A DNA stretch of 64,000 bases from Flavimobilis marinus (GCF_900113055.1 NZ_FONZ01000001.1:186001-250000), one strand, 5' to 3'; counted from the stretch's first letter, positions 1 to 9,082 are shown. Notes: generated from the sequence alone by a model not told the origin. A program made the numbers and translations.

Positions 1-281
1 TCGGGGTGCCCGGGCTGACGATCGACACCCACGTCGGGCGTCTCGCGCGGCGCCTGGGCTGGACCACGAACGAGGACCCGGTCAAGGTCGAGACCGACCT
101 CGCGGCGCTGATCGAGCGGCGCGAGTGGACGCTGGTGTCGCACCGCCTGATCTTCCACGGCCGCCGCGTGTGCCACGCTCGTCGCCCGGCGTGCGGGGAC
201 TGCGCGATCGCGCACCTGTGCCCGTCAGCCGGGCTGGTGGCTCAGGCTCCGGTGACGCGAGCGAGGAACGCGAGCAGGTGA
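1..281 (+). CDS. nth: Endonuclease III, C-terminal part (truncated by window edge)
   Basis: This is the last 90 or so residues of a HhH-GPD base-excision repair glycosylase/AP lyase that removes oxidised pyrimidines from DNA. The fragment carries the catalytic-Asp segment IDTHVGRL near its start and ends with a 4Fe-4S loop of spacing C-X6-C-X2-C-X5-C (fragment residues 56, 63, 66 and 72), the Nth/MutY signature. The helix-hairpin-helix and catalytic Lys lie upstream, outside the window. The 3' end overlaps the convergent hydrolase gene by 40 bp. MutY shares the Fe-S loop, but the gene ends 15 residues after the cluster, with no room for a MutY C-terminal domain, and a full mutY is present at 40565-41461. 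Confidence 0.9.
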   Translation, partial: GVPGLTIDTHVGRLARRLGWTTNEDPVKVETDLAALIERREWTLVSHRLIFHGRRVCHARRPACGDCAIAHLCPSAGLVAQAPVTRARNASR

Positions 282-1156
282 GACGTGACCTCGTCCGGCG
301 CTTCCTCCGGCAGGAAGTGGCCGACGTCGGGCAGCACCTCGAAGCGATAGTCCTGGCAGAGCGCAGCGCCGTCGAGGTCGACGCCGGCGACGGGAGCGAC
401 CGGGTCGGCGCCACCGTGCAGCTGCAGGACCGGCACCGTCACCGGACGCCGGACGCCGGACAGGAAGCGCCGCCCGTCGAGCCGTGCCCGGGAGCGCAGC
501 ACCCAGCGCAGCGCCTCGGCGAAGCCGCGGGAGGCGAAGGGCACGGTCATGGCGGTCTCGTACGTGTCCAGGACGTCAGGGGCGAACGGACGCCGTGACC
601 AGTCCATGAGGACTCGCGCCACGAGGCCGCGGCCGGCCAGGGCGCGTTCGGGCAGTGCCGGGAGCTGGAACAGCGCGAGACGAGCCCACGCTGAGCGCGT
701 GTAGCGCTCTCGGGACGGGTGGTGCAGGTGCGCCGGGTGGGGCGCGCTGAGGGCGACGACGCCGCGCGTCACGTGGGGCTGCAGCGTCGGCATCGCCCAC
801 GCGACGGTCGCCCCGAGCCCGTGCCCGACGACGACGGCGGTGTCGGCACCGAGGGCCCGGATGACGCCGGCCGCGTCCCGGGTGCGCGTCGGCACGTCAT
901 AGCCGAGCGGGGGCTTGTCGGACGCCCCCACGCCGCGCAGGTCCATCGCGGCGACGCGGTAGCCCGCCGCAGCGAGCGCGGGGATCTGGTCGCGCCAGGC
1001 CCACCACATCTGGGGGAAGCCGTGCATGAGCAGCACGAGCGGCGCGTCGGGGTCGTCCGGCCCCGCGACGGCGACGTGGAAGCGCGCGCCGTTGGCGGCC
1101 ACGAAGGTGTGCGTCCAGGGGCCGTCCAGCAGGACGGAGGTGTAGTCAGTGGCCAC
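242..1156 (-). CDS. Alpha/beta hydrolase, epoxide-hydrolase-like (EphE-type)
   Basis: A 304-residue alpha/beta hydrolase of the epoxide hydrolase/haloalkane dehalogenase type. The oxyanion-hole motif HGFP lies at residues 45-48, [12 protein letters not shown] at about 71-82, a cap domain follows, and the C-terminal catalytic His is in [10 protein letters not shown]. The nucleophile elbow, normally GHDxG or GHSxG, reads GHGLG at 111-115, so Gly sits where Asp or Ser is expected. From memory, mycobacterial ephE also lies close to nth, so orthology by context is plausible. The GTG start overlaps the end of the upstream glnR-like gene by 11 bp, suggesting co-transcription. Substrate unknown; activity doubtful given the missing nucleophile. 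Confidence 0.8.
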   Translation of the reverse strand: MATDYTSVLLDGPWTHTFVAANGARFHVAVAGPDDPDAPLVLLMHGFPQMWWAWRDQIPALAAAGYRVAAMDLRGVGASDKPPLGYDVPTRTRDAAGVIRALGADTAVVVGHGLGATVAWAMPTLQPHVTRGVVALSAPHPAHLHHPSRERYTRSAWARLALFQLPALPERALAGRGLVARVLMDWSRRPFAPDVLDTYETAMTVPFASRGFAEALRWVLRSRARLDGRRFLSGVRRPVTVPVLQLHGGADPVAPVAGVDLDGAALCQDYRFEVLPDVGHFLPEEAPDEVTSHLLAFLARVTGA

Positions 1157-1928
1157 CGGGGGTGCTCTCGTGCAGGGCGGGCGGGGGCGTCGCGTCGACG
1201 GTCGCCGACGGCGATGCGTCGTCGGCGTCAGTTCGTCCGGCGGCGGCGCGCCGGCTCGCGGGCGGGTCGAACCGGTACCCGACGTTGCGCACCGTGCCGA
1301 TCAGCTGCTCGTGCTCGGGGCCGAGCTTCGCGCGCAGGCGTCGGACGTGCACGTCGACGGTCCGGGTGCCCCCGTAGTAGTCGTATCCCCACACCTCCTG
1401 CAGCAGCTGCGCTCGCGTGAAGACGCGCCCCGGGTGCTGACCCAGGTACTTGAGCAGTTCGAACTCCTTGTACGTGAGGTCGATCGGGACGCCCCGGACG
1501 CGCACCGTGTAGCCGGTGGCGTCGATGACGAGGTCGCCGGAGGAGATCTCCTGCGGTGTGTCCGCCTCGCTGAGCCCGCGGGCGCGCTCGACGGCGATGC
1601 GCAGCCGGGCCTCGACCTCGGCCGGGGACGCCGTCGTCAGCAGCAGGTCGACCGCTCCCCACTCTGCGGTCACGACGGTCAGGCCGCCCTCGGTGAGGAT
1701 CAGCACGAGGGGGACCGTCAACCCCGTGGCCTGCAGGACGCGGCACGTGGTGCGGGCGCCAGCGAGGTCGGTGCGCGCGTCGAGCAGGATCACGTCGGAG
1801 TCCGGTGCGTCCACCAGCGCGGAAGGTTCCATCGGAAGCACCCGGACGCGGTGCGCGAGCAGTCCGAGCGCAGGCAGGACCTGCGCCGACGCACCAGTCG
1901 CCGGGGTCAGGAGCAAGAGCTCGGCCAC
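1146..1928 (-). CDS. glnR: GlnR-like winged-helix response regulator
   Basis: A 260-residue OmpR/PhoB-type regulator. The N-terminal receiver resembles actinobacterial GlnR: an Asp occurs at residue 50 in LLDARTDL, but the usual acidic pocket of a phosphorylated receiver is not evident, which is typical of GlnR. The C-terminal winged helix (about residues 130-225) is intact, with [10 protein letters not shown], the [23 protein letters not shown] recognition region (split here as RAQLLQEVW and [12 protein letters not shown]) and VGYRF. GlnR controls nitrogen assimilation in actinobacteria; that role is inferred from family resemblance. The GTG start has GGAGG seven bases upstream. No histidine kinase gene lies next to it, which fits an orphan regulator. 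Confidence 0.75.
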   Translation of the reverse strand: MAELLLLTPATGASAQVLPALGLLAHRVRVLPMEPSALVDAPDSDVILLDARTDLAGARTTCRVLQATGLTVPLVLILTEGGLTVVTAEWGAVDLLLTTASPAEVEARLRIAVERARGLSEADTPQEISSGDLVIDATGYTVRVRGVPIDLTYKEFELLKYLGQHPGRVFTRAQLLQEVWGYDYYGGTRTVDVHVRRLRAKLGPEHEQLIGTVRNVGYRFDPPASRRAAAGRTDADDASPSATVDATPPPALHESTPGGH

Positions 1929-2041
1929 GCGTCACCTCCGCTTGATCGCCTCCACGGTACCGTCACAGGACTCGCTTGCCCGGCAGCGTCTCAGCAGGAC
2001 CGACGTGGAGCCCGCCCGCGATCTAGGGAACAATCCACTCC

Positions 2042-2074
2042 GTGCTCCCTCCCCGACCCCGGACCTCACCATGA
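2042..2074 (+). other. Possible 10-codon leader ORF
   Basis: A GTG-initiated ORF encoding VLPPRPRTSP ends in a TGA that overlaps the ATG of the next gene as ATGA. The hexamer AACAAT ends at 2034, about where a leaderless -10 would sit. The downstream gene has no clear ribosome binding site, so translational coupling to this short Pro/Arg-rich peptide is conceivable. This is inference from layout only. Confidence 0.25.
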
Positions 2075-2811
2075 CGAACTCGACCCGCGCGGTCCTCACC
2101 TCGCTGCTCGCCGCCGCCTTCGCGGTGGCCGCGACGCTGGGAGCGGCTCCGCTCACGCTCCTCACGCTCGCCGTGGTGGGCCTGTTCGCCTACGGGTGGC
2201 CCGTCCTGCTCGACCTCCCGTGGCGCGCCGGTGCGACCACCGTCCTCGCCCTCGCCGGAGCAGGCGCGGTCGCGGCCGTCCGCCTCGCGCCCCAGGCCGG
2301 GCTGCGCGACCTGCCGCTCGTGGTGGCGATCGGCCTGATCCTCGCGTTCGTGCGCGAGGTGCTGCGTCGCGACGGCCGGGTCCGGCTCGTCGAGTCCCTG
2401 TCGGCGATGGTCGGCGGGGTCGTCATCGTGGTCGCCGGGGCAGGCTGGCTCGCAGCCGCTCAGGACGCGGGCGGCGAGTCGCTGGTGGTGACGAGCGCGG
2501 CCTGCCTGGCGGTCGCCGCCGCCGTCAGCGCCGCGCTGCCCTGGCGCGGCTGGCTCAACGTGGTGCTGACCACGGGTGCGGCGCTCCTCGCCGGCGCGGG
2601 TGTCGCCGCGGCGCTGCCGGCCCTCGGCGCGGGCCAGGGGGCGTGGGGCGGGATGGTCGCCGGTGTCCTGGTGGCGTCGCTGCACGTCCTGCTCGAGCAC
2701 CTGCCCGAGGCTCGTCGCCGTGACGGCGCGCTCGGCGCAGTGACGCTCCCCATCCTGGTCGGCGGCATGCTGATCTACATCGTGGGCACGATCGTCGTCG
2801 TCCAGGCCTGA
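2071..2811 (+). CDS. Polytopic membrane protein, unknown function
   Basis: A 246-residue, strongly hydrophobic protein with about seven or eight predicted transmembrane stretches rich in Ala, Val, Leu and Gly, separated by short charged loops such as REVLRRDGRVR and EHLPEARRRDG. No catalytic or transport motif is recognised. The start at ATG 2071 is chosen because the hydrophobic N-terminus begins right after it (MTNSTRAVLTSLL). It lies divergent from the glnR-like gene across 142 bp. It could be a small integral membrane enzyme or carrier; I do not recognise the family. Confidence 0.7.
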   Translation: MTNSTRAVLTSLLAAAFAVAATLGAAPLTLLTLAVVGLFAYGWPVLLDLPWRAGATTVLALAGAGAVAAVRLAPQAGLRDLPLVVAIGLILAFVREVLRRDGRVRLVESLSAMVGGVVIVVAGAGWLAAAQDAGGESLVVTSAACLAVAAAVSAALPWRGWLNVVLTTGAALLAGAGVAAALPALGAGQGAWGGMVAGVLVASLHVLLEHLPEARRRDGALGAVTLPILVGGMLIYIVGTIVVVQA

Positions 2812-2859
2812 CGCCGCCGGGAGGTCGACGGCGGGGGCGCCGGACGGCCGGGCGCCGGC

Positions 2860-3225
2860 TCAGTACACGAGCGCCTGCACGCCCTGGCCCAGGATCTCCT
2901 CGACGAAGGTCGCGGCGCCCGCGATCCGCACACCCGGCACGACGTCGTCGGCCCCGATCTCGCGCCGCAGCGCGCACTGGGTGCACAGCGTGACGGTCCC
3001 GGCGGCCAGCACCGCCTCGAGCAGGTCGTCGAGCGGCGCCGCGTGCGCGAGCTCGAGCTGCGCCGCGCGGCCGGGCAGGGCCAGCCACGAGGCCTCGCCC
3101 GTCAGCCAGAGGCTGACCTCGACGCCCGCGGCCACCGCGGTCGCGGCGACGGTGAACGCCTGGTTGCACGCCTCGGCGCGCTCCGGGCCGGCGGTGACCT
3201 TGATGACGAGGGGGCGCGAGCTCAT
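2860..3225 (-). CDS. DsrE-family protein
   Basis: A 121-residue single-domain protein of the DsrE/DsrF-like (YchN) fold, whose members act in sulfur relay or as small peroxiredoxin-like proteins. It has the N-terminal strand LVIKVTAGPERAEACNQAF and a CTQC pair at residues 81-84, with another Cys at 20 near the usual active site. The protein looks cytoplasmic. The ATG lies exactly six bases after TAGGGT on the minus strand and has no ribosome binding site, so a leaderless mRNA is likely. It is transcribed divergently from the 35-residue membrane protein gene. The physiological substrate is not evident. Confidence 0.8.
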   Translation of the reverse strand: MSSRPLVIKVTAGPERAEACNQAFTVAATAVAAGVEVSLWLTGEASWLALPGRAAQLELAHAAPLDDLLEAVLAAGTVTLCTQCALRREIGADDVVPGVRIAGAATFVEEILGQGVQALVY

Positions 3226-3231
3226 GCCGCC

Positions 3232-3237
3232 ACCCTA
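3232..3237 (-). promoter_or_regulatory. -10 hexamer of leaderless dsrE-like gene
   Basis: TAGGGT on the minus strand is followed by six bases and then the ATG at 3225, placing the predicted +1 on the start codon. It sits inside the palindrome ACCCTAGGGT (3232-3241), in the 46-bp region shared with the divergent small-protein gene. Confidence 0.5.
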
Positions 3238-3258
3238 GGGTGCGTCCCGACCGGCAGG

Positions 3259-3264
3259 TAGGAT
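3259..3264 (+). promoter_or_regulatory. -10 hexamer before small membrane protein
   Basis: TAGGAT lies seven bases upstream of the ATG at 3272, which predicts an almost leaderless transcript for the 35-codon ORF. Confidence 0.45.
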
Positions 3265-3271
3265 CGGGCGC

Positions 3272-3379
3272 ATGGAAGCACTCGAAGCAGTCTTCATCGG
3301 TCTCCTGGTCGCTGCGGTCATCACGATCACGTGGTTCGCCGGCTTCGTCGTCTACCGCCTGTACAAGGGTCAGAGCTGA
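3272..3379 (+). CDS. Small single-pass membrane protein (35 aa)
   Basis: A short ORF beginning MEALEAVFIG and ending YRLYKGQS. Residues about 6-28 are a single uninterrupted hydrophobic helix ending in aromatic residues, followed by a short basic tail, a typical one-pass membrane microprotein (N-out/C-in by the positive-inside rule). It is preceded by TAGGAT at a leaderless distance and is followed seven bases later by the nitrobindin-like gene, with which it is probably co-transcribed. The coherent transmembrane helix and tight spacing argue that it is real. Function unknown. Confidence 0.65.
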   Translation: MEALEAVFIGLLVAAVITITWFAGFVVYRLYKGQS

Positions 3380-3386
3380 CGCACCG

Positions 3387-3923
3387 ATGACGTTCTCGAT
3401 CCCGGACGACCTCGCGCCTGAGGTCTACCCCCTCGCGTGGCTCGTCGGTACCTGGCGCGGCGAGGGTGTGATCGCCTACCCGACCGTCCCCGAGGCCCGG
3501 TTCGTGCAAGAGGTCGTGTTCGACCACGACGGTGGCCCGTACCTGCGCTACACGTCCACGTTGCGCCTGCCGGCCGAGGCCGGCGACGAGCACGGTGCTG
3601 ACCTGGTCTGGTCGACGGAGACCGGCTACTGGCGCGTGCCGCCGGAGCGCCCCGAGGACCTGCCAGGGGACAAGACCCCGCTCGAGGTCCTGCTCTGTGA
3701 TCCCTCGGGCCGGGCGTCGGTCTACGTGGGCGCCGTCGGCAACGGACGCGTGGACCTCGTCAGCGACCTGATCGCGCGCACGGCCACCGCTGCGGAGGTC
3801 ACGGCGTCCAAGCGTCTGTTCGGCCTCGTCGAGGGAGACCTCATGTGGGTGTGGGAGCTCGCCGCGTTCGGCCAGCCGCTGCAGTCCTACGCCTCGGCGC
3901 AGCTCGTCCGGCAGGACCAGTGA
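3387..3923 (+). CDS. Nitrobindin-like / THAP4-type beta-barrel protein
   Basis: A 178-residue protein of the nitrobindin family (10-stranded beta barrel related to fatty-acid-binding proteins). The N-terminal signature GTWRGEG is at residues 21-27. The C-terminal motif that in heme-binding nitrobindins carries the axial His reads AAFGQPLQSYASAQL, with Tyr at 168 in the likely ligand position. From memory, the M. tuberculosis paralogue Rv0813c also belongs to this FABP-like group and its neighbourhood resembles this one. The ATG at 3387 is preferred over the in-frame GTG at 3240, which would read through the small membrane-protein gene. Its stop overlaps the start of ygfZ (GTGA). Confidence 0.8.
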   Translation: MTFSIPDDLAPEVYPLAWLVGTWRGEGVIAYPTVPEARFVQEVVFDHDGGPYLRYTSTLRLPAEAGDEHGADLVWSTETGYWRVPPERPEDLPGDKTPLEVLLCDPSGRASVYVGAVGNGRVDLVSDLIARTATAAEVTASKRLFGLVEGDLMWVWELAAFGQPLQSYASAQLVRQDQ

Positions 3924-5023
3924 CCGTGCGCAGCCCCCTGCTTGACCGCCGCGGCGCCGTCGCCGCCGCCGGTGCGGACGAGGGCGTGGCCTGGCACTAC
4001 GGCGACCCGACCGCGGAGCAGCGCGCCCTCGCGCGCGGGGCGGCCGTGGTCGACCAGTCCCACCTCGGTGTCGTCACGGTGACCGGCCCGGACCGGCTCT
4101 CGTGGCTGCACTCGATCACGTCGCAGCACCTCACCGGGCTCGAGCCCCGAACGTCGACGGAGACGCTGGTCCTGGACCCGCACGGTCACGTCGAGCACGC
4201 GGCGGGCGTCGTGGACGACGGCGTCACCACCTGGCTGGTCACCGAGCGTCCCGCGGAGTTGGCGGGATGGCTGGACAAGATGCGCTTCATGATGCGCGTC
4301 GAGGTCGCCGACGTGACGGCGGACTGGGCGGCGCTCGGCGAGCCCGTGCGCGCCGAGTCCGCCGAGGGCGAGCCGCTGGCGTGGTCCGACCCCTGGCCGA
4401 CCACCGCGCCGGGCAGCACGCGCTACGGGCCGGCGGACGCCGAGCACCCGGGCGCGCAGCGACCGTGGCGGCTGGTGCTCGTGCCGCGCGCCGGGCTCGC
4501 GGACGCCGTCCGGCAGCGGGAGGCGTCCGGGTGGGTCGTCGCCGGGACCTGGGCGGCGGAGGCGCTGCGCGTCGAGGCGCTGCGCCCGCGTGCCAGCCAC
4601 GAGGTCGACGACCGCACGATCCCGCACGAGGTCGACTGGCTGCGGACGGCGGTGCACCTGACGAAGGGCTGCTATCGCGGACAGGAGACGGTCGCCCGCG
4701 TCCACAACCTCGGTCGTCCCCCGCGGAGGCTCACCCTCGCTCACCTGGACGGGTCGGGCCACCTGCTCCCCGAGGTCGGGGCGGCGGTGCGGCTCGGCGA
4801 GCGGTCCGTGGGCGTCGTGACGTCGGTGGCACGCCACCACGAGCTCGGACCGGTTGCGCTTGCGGTCCTCAAGCGCTCGACGGACCCCGGGGCCGAGCTC
4901 ACGGTGGACTGTGACGGCGGAGCGGTGGCCGCGACGCAGGAGGTCGTGGTGGACCCCGAGGGCGTCTCCACGGACAGGCCCGCCGCCCGCGGTCCGGTCG
5001 CACGCGGGCTGCGTCCGCGCTGA
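3920..5023 (+). CDS. ygfZ: YgfZ/GcvT-fold folate-binding protein
   Basis: A 367-residue tetrahydrofolate-binding protein of the YgfZ/IBA57 family, which supports assembly or repair of certain Fe-S enzymes. The diagnostic motif KGCYRGQE is at about residues 248-255, followed by TVARVHNLG. The GTG at 3920 overlaps the preceding stop by four bases, so the gene is translationally coupled to the nitrobindin-like gene; a second GTG lies two codons later. Fe-S clients in this window include endonuclease III and MutY. Aminomethyltransferase GcvT shares the fold, but the K-G-C-Y-x-G-Q-E motif points to YgfZ. Confidence 0.88.
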   Translation: MTVRSPLLDRRGAVAAAGADEGVAWHYGDPTAEQRALARGAAVVDQSHLGVVTVTGPDRLSWLHSITSQHLTGLEPRTSTETLVLDPHGHVEHAAGVVDDGVTTWLVTERPAELAGWLDKMRFMMRVEVADVTADWAALGEPVRAESAEGEPLAWSDPWPTTAPGSTRYGPADAEHPGAQRPWRLVLVPRAGLADAVRQREASGWVVAGTWAAEALRVEALRPRASHEVDDRTIPHEVDWLRTAVHLTKGCYRGQETVARVHNLGRPPRRLTLAHLDGSGHLLPEVGAAVRLGERSVGVVTSVARHHELGPVALAVLKRSTDPGAELTVDCDGGAVAATQEVVVDPEGVSTDRPAARGPVARGLRPR

Positions 5024-5065
5024 CGGCACCGGAGGCGTCACGCTGCTCGGAGGCTGTCGCGCCCA

Positions 5066-5085
5066 GGCCGGGGTGAGTCCCGGCC
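5066..5085 (+). terminator. Hairpin after ygfZ
   Basis: GGCCGGG and CCCGGCC form a perfect 7-bp stem around a 6-base loop, 43 bp after the ygfZ stop. There is no T tract, as is common in very GC-rich actinobacteria. Likely a terminator. Confidence 0.45.
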
Positions 5086-5181
5086 GCCCGGGCGACCAGC
5101 AGGGGTGATTTCCGTGGGTGCTACGGCCTCAATAGCCCCGAACCTGTCACTCTCGGACAGCAGAGCCCGCCGGGCGGATCG

Positions 5182-5187
5182 TACACT
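5182..5187 (+). promoter_or_regulatory. -10 hexamer of leaderless DUF2516 gene
   Basis: TACACT ends six bases before the GTG at 5194, so the predicted +1 is the start codon itself. No clear -35 is seen. Confidence 0.5.
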
Positions 5188-5193
5188 CCGAAG

Positions 5194-5526
5194 GTGTTCT
5201 CCGACCTGCAGGCCCTCATCGTGCTCGTTCTCGCCGTCGCGATCTTCGCCGCGCAGGTCTACTGCCTCGTGGACCTCGCCACCCGGCCCGCCCGAGCCTT
5301 CCCGGCCGAGGGCAAGCGCACCAAGAAGTTCTGGGCGATCGTGCTCGTCGTGGCCGCGCTGTTCGGCTTCCTCGCGCTGCCGTACCCGCTCGGGGGCGGC
5401 GGGCTGAGCTTCATCGGTCTGCTGTCGGCCGTCGCGGCGATCGTCTACCTGGTCGACGTCAAGCCCGCGGTCGCGCCGTATGGTCGTGGTTCCGGGGGCA
5501 GCGGGCGCGGACGCGGGGGCTGGTGA
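5194..5526 (+). CDS. DUF2516 family membrane protein
   Basis: A 110-residue protein with three hydrophobic stretches (about residues 4-27, 46-64 and 72-90) and a Gly/Arg-rich cytoplasmic tail. The N-terminus [13 protein letters not shown] and the segment [14 protein letters not shown] match the actinobacterial DUF2516 family; function unknown. The GTG start lies at a leaderless distance from TACACT. One base separates its stop from the dtd start codon, so the two genes are almost certainly co-transcribed. Confidence 0.8.
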   Translation: MFSDLQALIVLVLAVAIFAAQVYCLVDLATRPARAFPAEGKRTKKFWAIVLVVAALFGFLALPYPLGGGGLSFIGLLSAVAAIVYLVDVKPAVAPYGRGSGGSGRGRGGW

Positions 5527-5527
5527 C

Positions 5528-5971
5528 GTGCGCGTCGTGGTCCAGCGTGCCTCGCAGGCGAGCGTGAGCGTCGCCGGTGACGTCCTGGCGCGGTTCGACG
5601 AGCCGTGCCTGGTCGCGCTCGTCGGGGCGACCCACGACGACACGCTCGACGACGCGCGGGCGGTCGCGCGCAAGATCGCGCACCTGCGGATCCTGCGGGA
5701 CGAGCGCTCGGTGGTGGACGTGGACGCTCCCGTGCTCGTGATCAGCCAGTTCACCCTCTACGGCGATGTGCGCAAGGGACGACGACCCACATGGAACGCG
5801 GCGGCAAAAGGTCATGTCGCCCAGCCGCTGGTCGATGAGGTGATCACGGCGCTCCAGGGTGAGGGCGTCCGGGTGGGCGCCGGCAGGTTCGGCGCCGACA
5901 TGGCGGTGGCGCTGGTCAACGACGGACCGGTGACGGTGCTGCACGACACCCGCCCAGGGGCTGACGGGTGA
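5528..5971 (+). CDS. dtd: D-aminoacyl-tRNA deacylase
   Basis: A 147-residue DTD that hydrolyses D-aminoacyl-tRNAs (and Gly-tRNA-Ala) to proofread chirality. Both signature motifs are present: SQFTLYGD at about residues 73-80 and NDGPVT near residue 132, which contains the cross-subunit Gly-cisPro. The length is that of the family. The GTG start gives [15 protein letters not shown], the conserved N-terminus; the earlier in-frame GTG at 5480 would overlap the DUF2516 gene and adds no conserved sequence. Confidence 0.93.
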   Translation: MRVVVQRASQASVSVAGDVLARFDEPCLVALVGATHDDTLDDARAVARKIAHLRILRDERSVVDVDAPVLVISQFTLYGDVRKGRRPTWNAAAKGHVAQPLVDEVITALQGEGVRVGAGRFGADMAVALVNDGPVTVLHDTRPGADG

Positions 5972-6020
5972 GGGGTACCAGAGGGGTCCGGGGGAACGAC
6001 GACACAGCAATGAGGACAAG

Positions 6021-9000
6021 ATGGCTCCGCTGAGGGGGCTCGCGCGCGATCCGGAGACTCGGGCGCGTGAAGCGCACGTGGTGCGTCAGACCGAGGTCGA
6101 GCACGCCTGCGCGGTCGTGCTCGGCGGCGGTGGGGTCATCGTGTGGGTGGGTGACGTCGGGTCGGGCAAGACGACCCTCCTGACGAACGCGCTCGCGATG
6201 GCCGTGCAGCGCGCGATCGAGCGCGACTCCCGCCACACGGTCCACCAGCTGCGGGTCAACGCCGCGGCCGGACCGTACGGGGCGATCCACCCCGGCGAGT
6301 ACGCGCGGCTCTTCGTCGACCAGCTCGCGCAGTCGTCCGGGAACCAGGTGCCTGAGGCGCTGCGCGAGATGCTCGACCGCTGGTGTGCCGGCGACGCGGA
6401 GTCCCCGGACCTCGTCGCGACCCTGCTCGGCCAGTGGCTCGAGGTCGCGCTCGCGGGGGACCTGCTGGTGCTCGCTGTGGACGACCTCGACCAGATCGAC
6501 GAGCTCAGCCGCTACATCATCGTCTCCATGGTCGCCCAGCGGTGGGCGTCGCTGACCCTCCTGGCCACGGCTCGGTCCGCCAGCGAGCTCGTGCACCTGC
6601 CGCAGCCCTACGAGCTGCGCGACCTGCGCCCCATCGAAGCGCCAGAAGCGCTGCGCCTCATCGCGGGGGAGCGCCACGGCGCGATCTCGCCCTACGTCGC
6701 GGGTCAGCTGACCCGTGCGCTCAGCGGCAACGTCGGCGCGATCGCCGAGGTCGCGCGCGTGCTCACGGAGCAGCAGCTCGCCGGCCACAGCGCGCTGCCG
6801 GAGCCGCTTCCTGCGGTACCCGCCTTGCTGCGCTGCTGCGAGCCGGTCCTGGAGTCGATCTCCGCGGAGCACGAGGACGCGCTGCGGATCGCGGCGCTGT
6901 CGGTCCGCAACCGTGTGGACGGCCTCCTCCTGGCGACGGGACTGTCGATCGAGGACCTCGTCGACGGGCCGCTGGCGCCGTGCCTCCGGGTGCACTCGGG
7001 CCGGGTGGGCTTCGCGGACGAGCGCCTGCGGCAACTGGTCCTCGTGCGCTCGAGCGTGGTGCAGGCCGCACGGGCGCACGCTGCGCTCGCTCGCGCCGCC
7101 GGCAAGTTCGACGACGACGACGCCCAGACCTGGCACCTCTCCCAGGCCTCGCTCGACGGGGACGCGACCCTGGTGCCGCGCCTGGTCGAGGTAGCAGAGA
7201 CGCTGCTCCAGCGCGGGGACGCGGCGTGGGCGTACCGCGTGGCGCGCGAGGCCTCCGGCCTGGCCGAGGGCGCGCAGCAGGCGAGCGCTGCAGCGCTCGC
7301 CGGACGCGCCGCCGCCGCCTCCGGGCTCGTGTGGGACGCCCTCGCGCGCCTCGGGTTCGCGAACCAGGCGGGCGACCTCGCGGTGCAGGCCGCGACCGTC
7401 GCCAGCCTCATCGAGGTGGTCTCCGCGGTGAACCCCCAGGTTCCCGGCGACCTCCTGGACCAGCACCTCGAACGGTGCCGCACGACTCCGGAGGAGGACC
7501 TGCCGCCCGGGTACGTCACGCAGATCCTGATCGCCGCGATCGCGGTCGCCAACCTGCACGCCGCGCGCGGGGAGGGCACCGCGGCGCGCCGCATGCTGCA
7601 GACGGCCTCGGCCCTCGGCGGCGATCTGCGGCGCGAGCGTGTGATCCGGCTCGGCCGGATCTGGCTCGGCCTCTTCGGGGTCTCCGGGTTCGAGCCCGAG
7701 CTCGTCGCACCGACCCTCGAGGACAGCCCGCGCTACACGTCGTTCGCCGGCACGATCAACGCTCTCGTGCACGCCCGCGACGGAAAGTACGACGCCGCGC
7801 TCCGTCTCGTGACGAGCGAGCTGGCGCGGAGCATCGACCTCGAGCAGGGGCACGGCTGGTCCTCGGCAGGGCTCAACGCCCGGACACCGAGCGAGGTGGC
7901 CGAGCTCCAGGTCGTCTACGCGCTGGTCCAGTCCTGGGCGGGCGACCTCGGCTCGGCGCGCTCCGGGCTGCAGGCCGCGGCCTTCGAGGCGCCCGTGTCC
8001 GTCCAGCTCTCCGGCCTCGGCGCGCGCCTCGCGCGCCGGCTCGACGTCCTGTGCGTGGGCGAGATCGGCGCGGTCGCCGCGGCCATCGCCTCGACAAGCG
8101 GGCAGGCCCCGCTGCTCGCACGTGCCTCGGCGAGCATCGACCGGGCTGCGGAGATGGCGCTGCACGGTCACCCGGCTGAGGCAGGGACGCTCATGGTCCT
8201 GGCGCTCGAGCGGGCCCGGCCCGACGACGCGTGGGTGTTCCCCATCCCGATGCCCGACGTCATCAACACGCTCGTCCGCGCCGGCCGGCCGGACGAGGCG
8301 CGGCACGCGGAGGAGCTTCTCGCGGAGCACCGCCGCTACCTGCCGGAGCCGTGGCGCGCGGCGCAGGCGGCCCGCAACGCCGTGCTGCTCGCCCCTCCGC
8401 ACGAGCTCGAGCGCGCCCTCGACCGGCTCGCCGAGGTGGGCCGGGGCCTGGTGTCCACCTTCGAGCTCGGCCGCAACTCGCTCGCGGCCGGGTGGGCGCT
8501 GCGCGAGAAGGACCCCACCCGCGCGCGCCACCACCTCGTCGGTGCGATCGACCTGCTCGACCAGGCTGGTGCGCAGACGGTCGCGCGGGTCGCCCGCGCG
8601 GACCTCGCCGCGCTCTCGCGGCAGACGCCGTCGACCGGCTCGACGCAGCCGGTGGACACCGCCGCCTCGGCCCGGGGGACCGCTGCGCCCGTGAGCTGGA
8701 CCGATCGCCCTGCGGAGGCGGCCGCACCACAGCCGACGCCTGAGGTCCTGCGTGGACGCCTGTCGAGCGGTCGCGACGCCCGGACGCCCCCGACCCCGGT
8801 CCGTCCCGCCGTCACCGCCGTCCCCGGCTGGGCCACCGCCCTGACGGAGCGGGAGCTCGAGGTCGCGCTCGCCGTCGTCGCCGGCGCGTCCAACCGGCAG
8901 ATCGCCGACTCCCTCGCGCTCTCGGTGCGGACCGTCGAGGTGCACGTGAGCAAGATCTTCAAGAAGCTCGGGGTGCGGTCGCGTCGCGAGCTCGGTGAGA

Positions 9001-9053
9001 TCGCATTCGCGGAGGCCCACGGCGCCGCCCCGGCGGGTCCGCCTGCCACCTGA
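6021..9053 (+). CDS. Large ATPase/LuxR-type transcriptional regulator
   Basis: A 1010-residue LAL-like regulator. It has an N-terminal ATPase with Walker A GDVGSGKT at 44-51 and Walker [14 protein letters not shown] near 150, a long alpha-helical Ala-rich middle region resembling TPR-type repeats, and a C-terminal LuxR/FixJ helix-turn-helix (about 945-1000: [30 protein letters not shown]). It probably activates target promoters after ATP or ligand binding. A linker rich in Pro, Thr and Ala (about 870-940) joins the sensor to the DNA-binding domain. The ATG has GAGGA upstream. It lies 125 bp before clpC in the same direction; whether it controls clpC is untested. Confidence 0.85.
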   Translation: MAPLRGLARDPETRAREAHVVRQTEVEHACAVVLGGGGVIVWVGDVGSGKTTLLTNALAMAVQRAIERDSRHTVHQLRVNAAAGPYGAIHPGEYARLFVDQLAQSSGNQVPEALREMLDRWCAGDAESPDLVATLLGQWLEVALAGDLLVLAVDDLDQIDELSRYIIVSMVAQRWASLTLLATARSASELVHLPQPYELRDLRPIEAPEALRLIAGERHGAISPYVAGQLTRALSGNVGAIAEVARVLTEQQLAGHSALPEPLPAVPALLRCCEPVLESISAEHEDALRIAALSVRNRVDGLLLATGLSIEDLVDGPLAPCLRVHSGRVGFADERLRQLVLVRSSVVQAARAHAALARAAGKFDDDDAQTWHLSQASLDGDATLVPRLVEVAETLLQRGDAAWAYRVAREASGLAEGAQQASAAALAGRAAAASGLVWDALARLGFANQAGDLAVQAATVASLIEVVSAVNPQVPGDLLDQHLERCRTTPEEDLPPGYVTQILIAAIAVANLHAARGEGTAARRMLQTASALGGDLRRERVIRLGRIWLGLFGVSGFEPELVAPTLEDSPRYTSFAGTINALVHARDGKYDAALRLVTSELARSIDLEQGHGWSSAGLNARTPSEVAELQVVYALVQSWAGDLGSARSGLQAAAFEAPVSVQLSGLGARLARRLDVLCVGEIGAVAAAIASTSGQAPLLARASASIDRAAEMALHGHPAEAGTLMVLALERARPDDAWVFPIPMPDVINTLVRAGRPDEARHAEELLAEHRRYLPEPWRAAQAARNAVLLAPPHELERALDRLAEVGRGLVSTFELGRNSLAAGWALREKDPTRARHHLVGAIDLLDQAGAQTVARVARADLAALSRQTPSTGSTQPVDTAASARGTAAPVSWTDRPAEAAAPQPTPEVLRGRLSSGRDARTPPTPVRPAVTAVPGWATALTERELEVALAVVAGASNRQIADSLALSVRTVEVHVSKIFKKLGVRSRRELGEIAFAEAHGAAPAGPPAT

Positions 9054-9065
9054 CAGCACGACCGA

Positions 9066-9082
9066 TCACGCCGCTGGCGAAC
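9066..9082 (+). promoter_or_regulatory. Possible ClgR-type operator before clpC
   Basis: The sequence CGC-CGCTG-GCG at 9069-9079, followed by AAC, resembles the CGC-N5-GCG core of ClgR sites found before clp genes in actinobacteria. The right half is good and the left half weak. TAGAGT at 9111-9116 is the best -10 candidate and predicts a leader of roughly 55 bases. Confidence 0.35.

Noticed and set aside
5916-9059. A 1047-codon open frame on the minus strand opposite the LuxR-type regulator
   Set aside because: It is a GC-bias shadow: the plus-strand frame has clear ATPase and LuxR domains, while the antisense translation is His/Arg-rich without domains.
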